Below, in pieces: positions 1 to 7,246 of a stretch of DNA of 9,549 bases (within the stretch, counting starts at the first letter, position 1; the number at the start of each line of letters is the position of its first letter). A program made the position numbers and the translations under genes. This DNA comes from Bdellovibrionales bacterium. GTDB lineage: Bacteria; Bdellovibrionota; Bdellovibrionia; Bdellovibrionales; UBA1609. The stretch is from contig JAGRAB010000147.1 of assembly GCA_020435085.1 (NCBI GenBank), positions 1 to 9,549 of the forward strand. Reading direction: 5' to 3'. Below the pieces are notes generated by a model, which was not told the DNA's origin, ran no database searches, and worked only from the letters and a program-made list of their open reading frames with translations.

Positions 1-2
1 TT

Positions 3-77
3 GCCAAGTCTAAATACACCATGGAACATATGCTTTTAGGGTTAGAAAAAACATATTCTCTGTTGACGAAAAGGTAA
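3..77 (+). CDS. C-terminal end of an upstream gene, possibly a glycosyltransferase (partial)
   Basis: Only the last 24 codons are present, open at the left edge and closed by TAA at 75-77. The tail has a Met/Leu/Lys-rich amphipathic character (TMEHMLLGLEKTYSLL) that resembles the final helix of GT4-type glycosyltransferases, where the chain often ends in an 'M...E..Y..L' helix. That resemblance, with the position 10 bases ahead of a ligase-like gene in a polysaccharide cluster, is the only basis for the suggested function. The other two forward frames are closed by early stops, which supports this frame as the coding one. The family assignment is weak; that it is a gene end is fairly likely. 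Confidence 0.5.
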   Translation, partial: AKSKYTMEHMLLGLEKTYSLLTKR

Positions 78-87
78 GAGATTAAAG

Positions 88-1341
88 GTGCTCGAAAAAA
101 TCACAAAAACTTGGTTGCTTTTATTGCCCATTGCATTTTTGACATCAATGGCGGCGATGGAGCTCTTATCGTGGACGTTTTTTTTAATTTTTTTGATTCA
201 TGTCATTTTAGATTTGAAAAAAAATGGAAAGCATCAGGTTTTAGAATTATTATAAATTAAAATTGATTGGGCCATTTGGGGTTATTTTTTCACTGTTCTC
301 GCTGGAGCTCTTTTTATTGTACAAAGCCAAAAGCTGGATGTTGTGGGGGACGCAAGATGGCTACTCTTGCTTTATGCTTATTCTTATGTTTTGAGAAAGT
401 ATTTAAAACCAGGTGGGCAAAAACATATTACAATTATTTGTTTGGTAACAATTGTCGTTGGGACGATCTCGTTGTTGCAATTTTATTTTGGATGGGATTT
501 TACAAGAAAGCGTGAAATTTTAGCCGCTTTTGGGCAGTATTATCGTGCCTCAGGTTTATTTAATCACCCACTCACTTTTGCCTATTCCATAGGAATGGTT
601 TGGTTACTTTTAGTAGGATTGACCATTGAAAACTTTAAGCAAAAAGGGCAGCATTTTTGGATTTATTTTATTTCTAGCTTTTTTGCTTTAGTAGGCTTAG
701 TTACTAGCCTTTCTCGAGGGGCATGGGCCGCTGGAGGAGTTGCTTTAGTTATTCTCGTATTTTTATCTTATAAAAAGGCAGCATTGAAATCAGTCATTGC
801 ACTATTTTTAGTGGGATTAGGGCTTTATTTCACAAACTCAACTATCCAAAGTCGGTTCAATGATATGACAACCATTTCAGGAAATGAAAGCAATCGTCTT
901 CGTACAGTTCTTTGGCGGGCCAATTGGGAAATTTTTAAAGATCATCCAATTATTGGAGTGGGGCTTTCTCAAAATAAGAATTACCTCCTTGAGTACTACA
1001 ATCGATTGGGGTTTCAAGGAGAAAATATCGTGAGCCATGCTCATAATAATTATCTGCAAATTCTTGCGGGAACAGGCCTTATTGGATTCTTTTTTTATAT
1101 GAGCTTTTGCGTCTATTTTTTAGCTCTCTCTTTTTTTACTTATAAAAAATTAGATGCCTATCAAGTGTTTTATCGCGGCCTTGTAATAGGTATATTTTCT
1201 GCCCAGATATTTCTACACTTGGGAGGTCTGACTCAGTGTAATTTCACTGATGGAGAGGTGAATCATCTTTTGGTATTCTTATGGGGAGTTCTCCTTGCTA
1301 TTTCTTACCAGTTGAGAGCTAAAAAATTGGAAGCTACCTAA
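88..1341 (+). pseudogene. O-antigen ligase/polymerase-like membrane protein (WaaL/Wzy_C family) with an in-frame stop
   Basis: One frame runs from GTG 88 (AAGAG at 76-80, 7-base spacing) to TAA 1339-1341, about 417 codons, a normal length for this family. It is broken only by TAA at 253-255 (codon 56). Codons 1-55 encode a hydrophobic N-terminus with one to two membrane segments. The frame resumes at once with more membrane sequence (IDWAIWGYFFTVLAGALF). The longest piece open after the stop starts at GTG 343 (332 aa) but lacks the first membrane helices and a usual ribosome site. Downstream the protein shows SLSRGAWAAGG (about residue 207), IFKDHPIIGVGLSQ, then SHAHNNYLQILAGTGLIG (about 316-333), the pattern of the Wzy_C domain. 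Intact members join or polymerise lipid-linked O-units in the periplasm. The stop may be a real mutation or an assembly error. Ligase and polymerase cannot be separated by sequence. Confidence 0.8.
253..255 (+). other. In-frame TAA nonsense codon in the ligase-like gene
   Basis: Counting codons from GTG 88, the 56th codon is TAA, preceded by GAA TTA TTA and followed by ATT AAA ATT GAT TGG. The frame is the same on both sides, so this is a base substitution and not an indel. A single change from CAA, AAA, GAA, TTA, TCA, TAT or TAC would create it. Confidence 0.85.
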
Positions 1342-1360
1342 AGAGAGACTAGCCGTCTGA

Positions 1361-1403
1361 TCTCCTCTGTGATAGTCATTGAGCTTGTTTTTCTAAGAGG
1401 AGA
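1361..1403 (+). promoter_or_regulatory. Possible hairpin masking the ddhC ribosome binding site
   Basis: TCTCCTCT at 1361-1368 is the exact reverse complement of AGAGGAGA at 1396-1403, giving an 8-bp stem with a 27-base loop. The right arm contains the purine-rich Shine-Dalgarno sequence (AGAGGAG) for the ATG at 1409. The gap of 67 bases is the longest between genes in the window; the others are 13 bases or fewer, or overlaps. Any anti-SD-like pyrimidine run would pair this way, and the long loop weakens it. No clear promoter boxes or terminator U-tract were found in the gap. Confidence 0.35.
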
Positions 1404-1408
1404 CCTTA

Positions 1409-2740
1409 ATGGCCATAGAGTCGAGCATCGGCAAAAAAGATGCTTTGCGTCAAAATGTATTAGGCTTGGCAGAAGAATATTTCAATGCAGCTATGGTGAA
1501 CCCTAAAAGAATTCCGGGAAAGGATTACCTTCCTGTTTCTGGAAAAATTTTGGATGCGGAAGATCTAAAAAACCTGATGGATGCCTCCTTGGATATGTGG
1601 CTAACGGCAGGTCGGTTTGCGAAGCAGTTTGAAGAAGAGTTCGCAAAGTTTATGGAGCAGCGATTTTGTCTTTTGGTGAACTCAGGTTCTTCGGCCAATT
1701 TAGTGGCCTTTAATGCTCTAACATCTCCAGCTCTGGGACCAAGAGCTATTCAGCCCGGTGATGAGGTGATTACTGTTGCGGCGGGCTTTCCCACAACGGT
1801 GAATCCAGCGATTCAGTTTGGTTGTGTACCAGTATTTGTAGATGTGGAGTTGGGTACATACGAAGTCGATATTTCTCAATTAGAAAAAGCTCTGAGTCCA
1901 AAAACTAAGGCTGTGATGATTGCACATACGCTTGGTAATACCTTTAACGCCAAAGTGGTGAGTGACTTTTGTAAAACCAATAAGCTTTGGCTTGTTGAAG
2001 ACTGCTGTGATGCTGCGGGCGCAAAGTTTGAAGGGCAGATGGTGGGAACCTTTGGTGATATTGCCACAGTTTCTTTTTATCCAGCTCACCACATTACTAT
2101 GGGAGAGGGGGGAGCTGTGCTTATGCGGCACCCACTCTTAAAGAAAATTGCGGAAAGTTTTAGAGATTGGGGGCGAGATTGTTGGTGTGCTCCTGGTAAA
2201 GATAATACTTGTGAAAAGCGATTTCAATGGAAGCTAGGTGAGCTCCCAGAGGGCTATGATCATAAGTATGTATACTCTCATATTGGTTACAACTTAAAAG
2301 TCAGTGATATGCAGGCAGCCATTGGTTGTTCGCAATTAAAAAAACTGCCTCATTTTATCAAACGACGAAATGAAAACTTTCAGTTTTTAAAATCAAAGCT
2401 TTCACATTTAGAAGAGTATTTGATTTTGCCAGAAGCCACAAAAGGCTCAGAGCCCAGTTGGTTTGGCTTTCCGATCTCATTAAGAGAAACGTCTCCAATG
2501 GATCGCAATGCTTTAGTACGATTTTTAGAAAACAATAAGGTAGGAACTCGACTTTTATTTGCGGGAAATCTTTTAAGGCAGCCTGCTTATAAAGATATTC
2601 AAAAACGTGTGATTGGTGATGTCCCCAATACGGATTTCATCATGAATAATACTTTTTGGGTGGGCGTATGGCCAGGGCTAGAAGAGCAGCACTTGGAGTA
2701 TATTGCACAAGTTATTGAAAAAGGTTTAAAGCAATCTTAA
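1409..2740 (+). CDS. rfbH: CDP-6-deoxy-4-hexulose 3-dehydrase (E1, RfbH/DdhC)
   Basis: 443 aa, matching the usual RfbH length. The enzyme is a pyridoxamine-phosphate, [2Fe-2S] protein of the aminotransferase fold that removes the C3 hydroxyl from CDP-4-keto-6-deoxy-D-glucose. The internal-aldimine lysine is replaced by histidine in [13 protein letters not shown] (H227/H228; H227 aligns with His220 of the Yersinia E1). The four cluster ligands are present with the exact family spacing C-X57-C-X-C-X7-C: C200, C258, C260, C268. The PMP-phosphate loop NSGSSAN (91-97) and the cofactor aspartate in [10 protein letters not shown] (198/201) are also visible. ATG 1409 follows AGAGGAGA. It leads the sugar-nucleotide block, 13 bases ahead of rfbF. 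It needs an electron-supplying reductase (E3, DdhD), not found here. Also called ddhC or ascC. Confidence 0.95.
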   Translation: MAIESSIGKKDALRQNVLGLAEEYFNAAMVNPKRIPGKDYLPVSGKILDAEDLKNLMDASLDMWLTAGRFAKQFEEEFAKFMEQRFCLLVNSGSSANLVAFNALTSPALGPRAIQPGDEVITVAAGFPTTVNPAIQFGCVPVFVDVELGTYEVDISQLEKALSPKTKAVMIAHTLGNTFNAKVVSDFCKTNKLWLVEDCCDAAGAKFEGQMVGTFGDIATVSFYPAHHITMGEGGAVLMRHPLLKKIAESFRDWGRDCWCAPGKDNTCEKRFQWKLGELPEGYDHKYVYSHIGYNLKVSDMQAAIGCSQLKKLPHFIKRRNENFQFLKSKLSHLEEYLILPEATKGSEPSWFGFPISLRETSPMDRNALVRFLENNKVGTRLLFAGNLLRQPAYKDIQKRVIGDVPNTDFIMNNTFWVGVWPGLEEQHLEYIAQVIEKGLKQS

Positions 2741-2753
2741 AGAGGGAAAAGAT

Positions 2754-3524
2754 ATGAAGGCGGCCATATTAGCGGGTGGGTACGGTACAAGACTGAGTGA
2801 AGAAACGACATTGCGTCCAAAGCCCATGGTTGAAATTGGTGGCAAACCCATTTTGTGGCATATCATGCGCCATTATTCAAAGTTTGGTATTAATGAGTTT
2901 GTGATTCTGCTTGGGTATAAAGGCTATTTTATTAAAGAGTACTTCTCTAATTACTATCTTCATAAGAGTGATGTCACAATTGATACTTCTACCGGTGAAA
3001 TGAAGTTTCATAATGGAGAGGCTGAAAATTGGAAGGTCACTCTTGTAGATACAGGCCTTGAGACAATGACAGGTGGTCGCGTTTTAAGAGCAAAAGAATA
3101 TTTAAAGAACGAAACATTTATGCTTACTTATGGGGATGGGGTAAGCAATGTGGATCTCAATACACTTCAAAAATTTCATGAATCACATGGAAAAACTTTA
3201 ACCCTCACAGCAGTACAACCGCAGGAACGCTTTGGTGTTCTTGAGTTTGGTGAAAAAGATTCTATCACGCGGTTTTTAGAAAAGCCAAAAGGTGAGGGGG
3301 CTTGGATTAATGGTGGCTTTTTTATGTGTAACCCCGATATTTTTGAATATCTCAACGAGGGAGATAAAACGATTTTTGAACGTCAGCCCATGGAAGAGTT
3401 GGTAAGAAAAAATCAACTCATGGCCTATCGACACGAAGGGTTTTGGAAGTGCATGGATACACTTCGGGATAAAGAGCTTCTTGAGGCTTATTGGCAAAAA
3501 GGAGAAACTCCTTGGACGATATGA
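2754..3524 (+). CDS. rfbF: Glucose-1-phosphate cytidylyltransferase (RfbF/DdhA)
   Basis: 256 aa, the standard size of this cytosolic enzyme. It joins glucose-1-phosphate and CTP to give CDP-glucose and pyrophosphate, the first step towards CDP-linked 3,6-dideoxyhexoses. The N-terminus carries the nucleotidyltransferase signature AILAGGYGTRLSEET (4-18) followed by RPKPMVEIGGKPILWHIM (21-38). The LSEET continuation is typical of the cytidylyltransferase rather than the glucose-1-phosphate thymidylyl- or uridylyltransferases. YGDGV (126-130) holds the metal-binding aspartate D128, and EKPKGEGAWINGGFF lies in the C-terminal half. ATG 2754 has AGAGGG at 2741-2746 with 7-base spacing. Its TGA overlaps the next ATG (ATGA), pointing to translational coupling with rfbG. 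Also called ddhA or ascA. Confidence 0.95.
   Translation: MKAAILAGGYGTRLSEETTLRPKPMVEIGGKPILWHIMRHYSKFGINEFVILLGYKGYFIKEYFSNYYLHKSDVTIDTSTGEMKFHNGEAENWKVTLVDTGLETMTGGRVLRAKEYLKNETFMLTYGDGVSNVDLNTLQKFHESHGKTLTLTAVQPQERFGVLEFGEKDSITRFLEKPKGEGAWINGGFFMCNPDIFEYLNEGDKTIFERQPMEELVRKNQLMAYRHEGFWKCMDTLRDKELLEAYWQKGETPWTI
3499..3504 (+). promoter_or_regulatory. Ribosome binding site for rfbG, bearing on the start choice
   Basis: AAGGAG inside the end of rfbF lies 16 bases before ATG 3521 but only 7 bases before an in-frame TTG at 3512. The spacing favours TTG 3512. Start-codon strength and the ATGA overlap with the rfbF stop favour ATG 3521. The two proteins differ by three residues. Confidence 0.5.
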
Positions 3525-4570
3525 AGTCAGTTTTTCAAGGAAAACGAGTTCTTGTTACAGGTCACACAGGCTTTAAAGGGGTGTGGCTTTGCCAAATGTT
3601 AGAGCAATTGGGTGCTAATGTGACAGGAGTTGCACTAGAACCTGAAGGAGAGCCGAATCATTTTTCTCAAATAGCTTGGAGCCATTTAAAGGATATTCGT
3701 CTTGATATTCGTGATGGAAAAGAGCTTAAAAAAATAGCTCTTGATGCAAAACCAGAAATTGTCTTTCATTTGGCCGCACAAAGTTTGGTGAGACCGTCTT
3801 ATGAAGACCCAGTTTTAACATATGAAACAAATGTTTTAGGAACACTTCATCTACTTGAGGCTGTGAGGGCTCAAAAAAGTATTAGCGCGTGTCTCGTTAT
3901 CACTTCTGACAAATGCTATGAAAACCAAGAAATAAAAAGAGGGTATAAAGAGACAGACTCCATGGGCGGGTATGACCCCTATAGTTCTTCAAAAGGCTGC
4001 ACAGAATTACTTGTTTCCAGTTATCGGAGATCTTATTTTTCTGACGCATCTACATTGCTTGCTTCCGTGCGAGCGGGAAATGTGATTGGTGGTGGAGATT
4101 GGTCGAAAGATCGACTTTTGCCAGACCTTCTTGTGAATGCTTTTCAAGGAAAAACGGTGATGATTCGAAACCCAGAGTCAGTAAGACCTTGGCAACACGT
4201 TTTAGAAGCTCTTTATGGTTACCTTATGTTAGCTCGAGGATTATCTTTAGGGAAAAAAGAATGGGCGACCGGGTGGAATTTTGGTCCTGAACAAGAAGAC
4301 TGTGTTTCAGTTCGAACAATTTGTGAATCTGTTTTAAAGCTTTGTTCCGAATTAAAGTTTGAAATGGCTGCAAAAAAAGATGGGCCCCACGAGGCAGGCT
4401 TATTGTATCTTGATACAACAAAAGCAAAAACGGAGTTAGAATGGAAGCCGCATTGGCCTTTATCCATTGGCTTAGAAAAGACGATTCAATGGTATAAGGC
4501 TTTTTATGAACAAGGCTCAATACTCACACAAAATCAGATTGAAGATTATTTAAAAGGAGTTATGAGATGA
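3521..4570 (+). CDS. rfbG: CDP-glucose 4,6-dehydratase (RfbG/DdhB)
   Basis: 349 aa from ATG 3521. This extended short-chain dehydrogenase converts CDP-glucose to CDP-4-keto-6-deoxyglucose using bound NAD. The Rossmann motif is GHTGFKG (14-20), in the form LVTGHTGFKG typical of RfbG. The HLAAQSLVRPSYEDP stretch (83-97) and TSDKCYEN (128-135) are characteristic of CDP-glucose dehydratases, with the Asp/Lys pair replacing the general acid/base of other SDRs. The catalytic Y154-x3-K158 sits in YDPYSSSKG. RAGNVIGGGDWSKDRLLPD follows, as in related sugar dehydratases. The gene overlaps rfbF by 4 bases and the next gene by 4 bases. An upstream TTG at 3512 with better Shine-Dalgarno spacing is an alternative start, and both fit homologue N-termini. 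Also called ddhB or ascB. Confidence 0.94.
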   Translation: MKSVFQGKRVLVTGHTGFKGVWLCQMLEQLGANVTGVALEPEGEPNHFSQIAWSHLKDIRLDIRDGKELKKIALDAKPEIVFHLAAQSLVRPSYEDPVLTYETNVLGTLHLLEAVRAQKSISACLVITSDKCYENQEIKRGYKETDSMGGYDPYSSSKGCTELLVSSYRRSYFSDASTLLASVRAGNVIGGGDWSKDRLLPDLLVNAFQGKTVMIRNPESVRPWQHVLEALYGYLMLARGLSLGKKEWATGWNFGPEQEDCVSVRTICESVLKLCSELKFEMAAKKDGPHEAGLLYLDTTKAKTELEWKPHWPLSIGLEKTIQWYKAFYEQGSILTQNQIEDYLKGVMR

Positions 4571-6348
4571 AGGGAAGTGACTTTATTGCTAAGTTTGTCA
4601 CAGAACAAGGAAGCACTCATAGCTTTGTTCTCACAGGTGGTGCTTGCGCTCATATGATTGACTCATTGGCAAGGCAAACTGGACACCAAGTGGTTTGTGT
4701 CGAGCATGAGCAAGCAGGAGCCATGGCTGCTGATGGATTTTCAAGAAATGGTGATGGAAAGCTGGGAGTTGCAATTGCAACAAGTGGTCCTGGTGCCACA
4801 AATTTAATTACTGGTATTGCATGTGCTTGGTTTGACTCTGTACCTGTTGTTTATATTACTGGTCAGGTAAATACTTTCGAACAAAAAGGCAGTTTTAAAA
4901 TTCGGCAAATGGGTTTTCAAGAAACTGAAATTGTCGAAATGGTTTCGAGTATCACAAAATTTGCTAAAAAAGTGGATCGACCAGAGGACTTAAAAAAGAC
5001 TCTTCAAGAAGCTTACTTTTTGGCGAGATCAGGGCGTCCAGGGCCTGTGTTGATTGATGTTCCATTCAATGTACAGACAGCTGATATAGATTTCGAGATA
5101 ACTGAAGACTTTATTCAACCAGATTTAAAATCTCATAAAACTCAGCTTGATTTTAGTTGGCTTGATAAGCTTAAAAAAGCCAGTCGCCCCACATTAGTTT
5201 TGGGCTATGGTGTGCAGGCAGCAGGGGCCTCAAGCTTTGTTGATGAGTTGCTCAAGGAATTAAAAATTCCAACGGTAGTATCTTGGAGTGGGTTGGATTT
5301 AGTTCCAGCCGATCATCCTCATTATGTGGGACAAATTGGAGTCTATGGGGCAAGGGCTGCAAACTTTGCTGTGCAAAACAGTGATTTTTTATTGAGCATT
5401 GGTTCGAGGTTGGATTCAAGACAAACTGGTGGGAAGTATCAAAGTTTTGCTCGAGAAGCTTTTCGTGTGATTGTGGATATTGATGAAGCTGAATTAAATA
5501 AAAAACGCGTGGAACCTCATGTTCCTGTTGTCAGTGATGCCAAGGATTTCATTCAAGCACTGACAAAAGAGTTGAAGTCTCAATCAGAGGAGAGGAGAGA
5601 TCATAAAAGCTGGATACAAATGACTCAACAGTGGAAGAAAGAGTTACCCATTTATGATTCCTCTCGTTTAGAAAAATCAGTGGTGAATCCATATCGATTT
5701 TTCGATCAGCTCTCAGACAAGTTAGAAGACGATGCCTTTATAATAGCGGATACGGGTGCAACACTAACGTGGCTGATTCAAGGCCTAAAAGTGAAAAAAG
5801 GTCAGCGAGTGATCAGTGCCTTTGGTAATTCCCCAATGGGTTACGCGCTGCCAGCAGCGATAGGCGCGTGGTTTGCGAAGAAGCGACCGGTTTACTGTGT
5901 GATTGGAGATGGTGGATTTCAAATCAATATTCAAGAGTTACAAACATTGGTGAGCTATCAAATTCCGGTTCGAATATTTGTCATGAACAATAAGGGCTAT
6001 GGTATCATTAAGCAGTTTCAAGATTTGTATCTTGAGGGACGACATATTGCAACGGGGGAGGGGTATTCTTGCCCCAACTTTATTAAAATTGCATCGGCCT
6101 ATGGAATACACTCAGTCTCTGTTGATAATGATGAAACAATTGCTCAAAGTCTTTGTTACTTAGAAGAAGTTCAAGGGCCTATTTTATTTGATGTGAATGT
6201 ACAGCCGACGGAAAAATTAGAACCTAAATTGGGTTGGGGGCGACCCATTGAAGATCAGCTGCCATTATTAGATAGGGAGCAGTTTCAAAAATATATGCTC
6301 ATTGAGCCATTAGAGCTCTCGGCATCTCGAGGCAATGAAATCAATTGA
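4567..6348 (+). CDS. Thiamine-diphosphate enzyme, acetolactate-synthase-like, candidate YerE (two-carbon branch transfer to CDP-sugar)
   Basis: 593 aa with the three-domain layout of acetohydroxyacid synthase-type enzymes: pyrimidine-binding domain (about 1-170), central domain (about 190-335), diphosphate-binding domain (about 375-550). Visible motifs are the catalytic glutamate in VEHEQAGAMAADG (E48), SGPGATN (73-79), YITGQV (96-101), GFQE (116-119), and the Mg/ThDP site GDGG (447-450) to MNN (473-475). In Yersinia, YerE is such a flavoprotein: it decarboxylates pyruvate and adds the two-carbon unit to C4 of CDP-4-keto-3,6-dideoxyglucose. Placement directly after rfbH-rfbF-rfbG, with ATGA overlap and AAGGAG at 4554-4559, argues for that role over valine/isoleucine synthesis; no regulatory subunit gene (ilvH/ilvN) is nearby. 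The enzyme class is certain. The exact substrate is inferred from context. Confidence 0.8.
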   Translation: MKGSDFIAKFVTEQGSTHSFVLTGGACAHMIDSLARQTGHQVVCVEHEQAGAMAADGFSRNGDGKLGVAIATSGPGATNLITGIACAWFDSVPVVYITGQVNTFEQKGSFKIRQMGFQETEIVEMVSSITKFAKKVDRPEDLKKTLQEAYFLARSGRPGPVLIDVPFNVQTADIDFEITEDFIQPDLKSHKTQLDFSWLDKLKKASRPTLVLGYGVQAAGASSFVDELLKELKIPTVVSWSGLDLVPADHPHYVGQIGVYGARAANFAVQNSDFLLSIGSRLDSRQTGGKYQSFAREAFRVIVDIDEAELNKKRVEPHVPVVSDAKDFIQALTKELKSQSEERRDHKSWIQMTQQWKKELPIYDSSRLEKSVVNPYRFFDQLSDKLEDDAFIIADTGATLTWLIQGLKVKKGQRVISAFGNSPMGYALPAAIGAWFAKKRPVYCVIGDGGFQINIQELQTLVSYQIPVRIFVMNNKGYGIIKQFQDLYLEGRHIATGEGYSCPNFIKIASAYGIHSVSVDNDETIAQSLCYLEEVQGPILFDVNVQPTEKLEPKLGWGRPIEDQLPLLDREQFQKYMLIEPLELSASRGNEIN

Positions 6349-7246
6349 TGTGGAGTTGAACAGTTTAGCTTTATTGGGTGCCACCGGTTGGGTAGGATCT
6401 CAAGTTGCTCAGTTTTTGGATGAGTCTCATTTTTTTTCAAAGATCTACCTGATGAGTCGAACCATTGAAGAAAAACAAAACGTCTCTCGCCCTCAGATTC
6501 ATTTACAAAATATTGATTTATCAAAAAATGATTTTGAAATTCCATTAACTGAAAATTTATTATATCTGGCAGGAGGTCCTCCCCATAGTGGTGGGCACTT
6601 TCAAGCTCATTGGCAGCCAAAAGCTTTAGAAAATATTTTAAAAAAATTTTTTGATTCTAATGGAAAAAGAGCCATTATCATAAGCTCAGGAGCTGTTTAC
6701 GAAGGCTTAAAAATATCTGCAGAGGGCTATTTAGAAAGTCAGTGGGCTCCGGTTGAAGTTTCAGCCCAGACCCCTTACGCACAAGTGAAACAGCAAGAGG
6801 AAATCATTGTCGAACGATTTCGAAAGCGAGGTCATATCATTCATGTGGGGCGTCTTTTTGCCTGCTTGGGCCCAGGGTTTTCAGAGTTAAGCACATATGC
6901 TTTTGTGGATTTTTTAAGACAATATAAAGAGTCTGGAAAAATTCAGGTGACATCACCAACCTCATTGCGAAGTTATATTCATACAAGAGACTTATCAGAG
7001 TATTTAATTCGATGGATTTTAAAGCCATCAGAAAAAAGCGAAACAGTGAATCTTTGTGGGCTTGAACCAGTTTCATTGAAGAGCTTTGCTCAAAGCCTAT
7101 TTCCCAAAGCAGACTTTCAATTTGGAGAGCTTCCTATAAATGACTATTTTGGGAACCCCAAGGAAATGTTGAACTTAAATGTTTTCAATGATTTTATGTC
7201 TGTAGAGTCAATGATCGATCGGTTGCGCAGGGAGCTTATGCTGTGA
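6335..7246 (+). CDS. NAD(P)-dependent extended SDR sugar reductase/epimerase, candidate YerF
   Basis: 303 aa. It has the Rossmann motif GATGWVG (15-21), a serine-rich strand IISSGAVYEG (115-124), and the catalytic pair Y148-x3-K152 in TPYAQVKQQEE. The order is that of NAD-dependent epimerase/dehydratase family proteins. In the yersiniose pathway a reductase (YerF) reduces the keto group of the branch installed by YerE, and this gene sits in that position, overlapping the candidate YerE gene by 14 bases. The LYLAGGPPHSGGHFQAHW stretch (77-93) replaces the usual 'HLAA' segment and looks specific to this subgroup. The start is uncertain: ATG 6335 has only a GAGG placed too close (2 bases), and GTG 6350 has no ribosome site, so translation probably depends on coupling. 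It could instead be an epimerase for another sugar in the repeat unit. Confidence 0.7.
   Translation: MKSIDVELNSLALLGATGWVGSQVAQFLDESHFFSKIYLMSRTIEEKQNVSRPQIHLQNIDLSKNDFEIPLTENLLYLAGGPPHSGGHFQAHWQPKALENILKKFFDSNGKRAIIISSGAVYEGLKISAEGYLESQWAPVEVSAQTPYAQVKQQEEIIVERFRKRGHIIHVGRLFACLGPGFSELSTYAFVDFLRQYKESGKIQVTSPTSLRSYIHTRDLSEYLIRWILKPSEKSETVNLCGLEPVSLKSFAQSLFPKADFQFGELPINDYFGNPKEMLNLNVFNDFMSVESMIDRLRRELML

Noticed and set aside
267..515. Open frame of 82 codons overlapping the start of the ligase-like gene.
   Set aside because: It is an out-of-frame shadow. The Wzy_C-type frame with membrane segments runs through the same bases, and this translation shows no domain character.
1342..1408. Possible internal promoter in the 67-base gap (TTGAGC near 1379).
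   Set aside because: No acceptable -10 box at a suitable distance. The T-run at 1388-1392 does not follow a GC-rich stem, so no terminator is called either.
4219..4520. Two long antisense open frames opposite rfbG.
   Set aside because: They sit inside a well-supported gene with clear RfbG motifs and show no recognisable domains. They are typical reverse-strand shadows.
4567..6348. Reading the ThDP enzyme as a housekeeping acetolactate synthase large subunit (ilvB).
   Set aside because: It lies inside a CDP-sugar operon with start-stop overlaps and no small subunit gene nearby. A carboligase in sugar branching fits better, though a tree is needed to be sure.
6285..6620. Antisense 111-codon open frame across the junction of the YerE-like and SDR genes.
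   Set aside because: Both sense genes have strong motifs through or near this region, and the antisense product looks like no known family.
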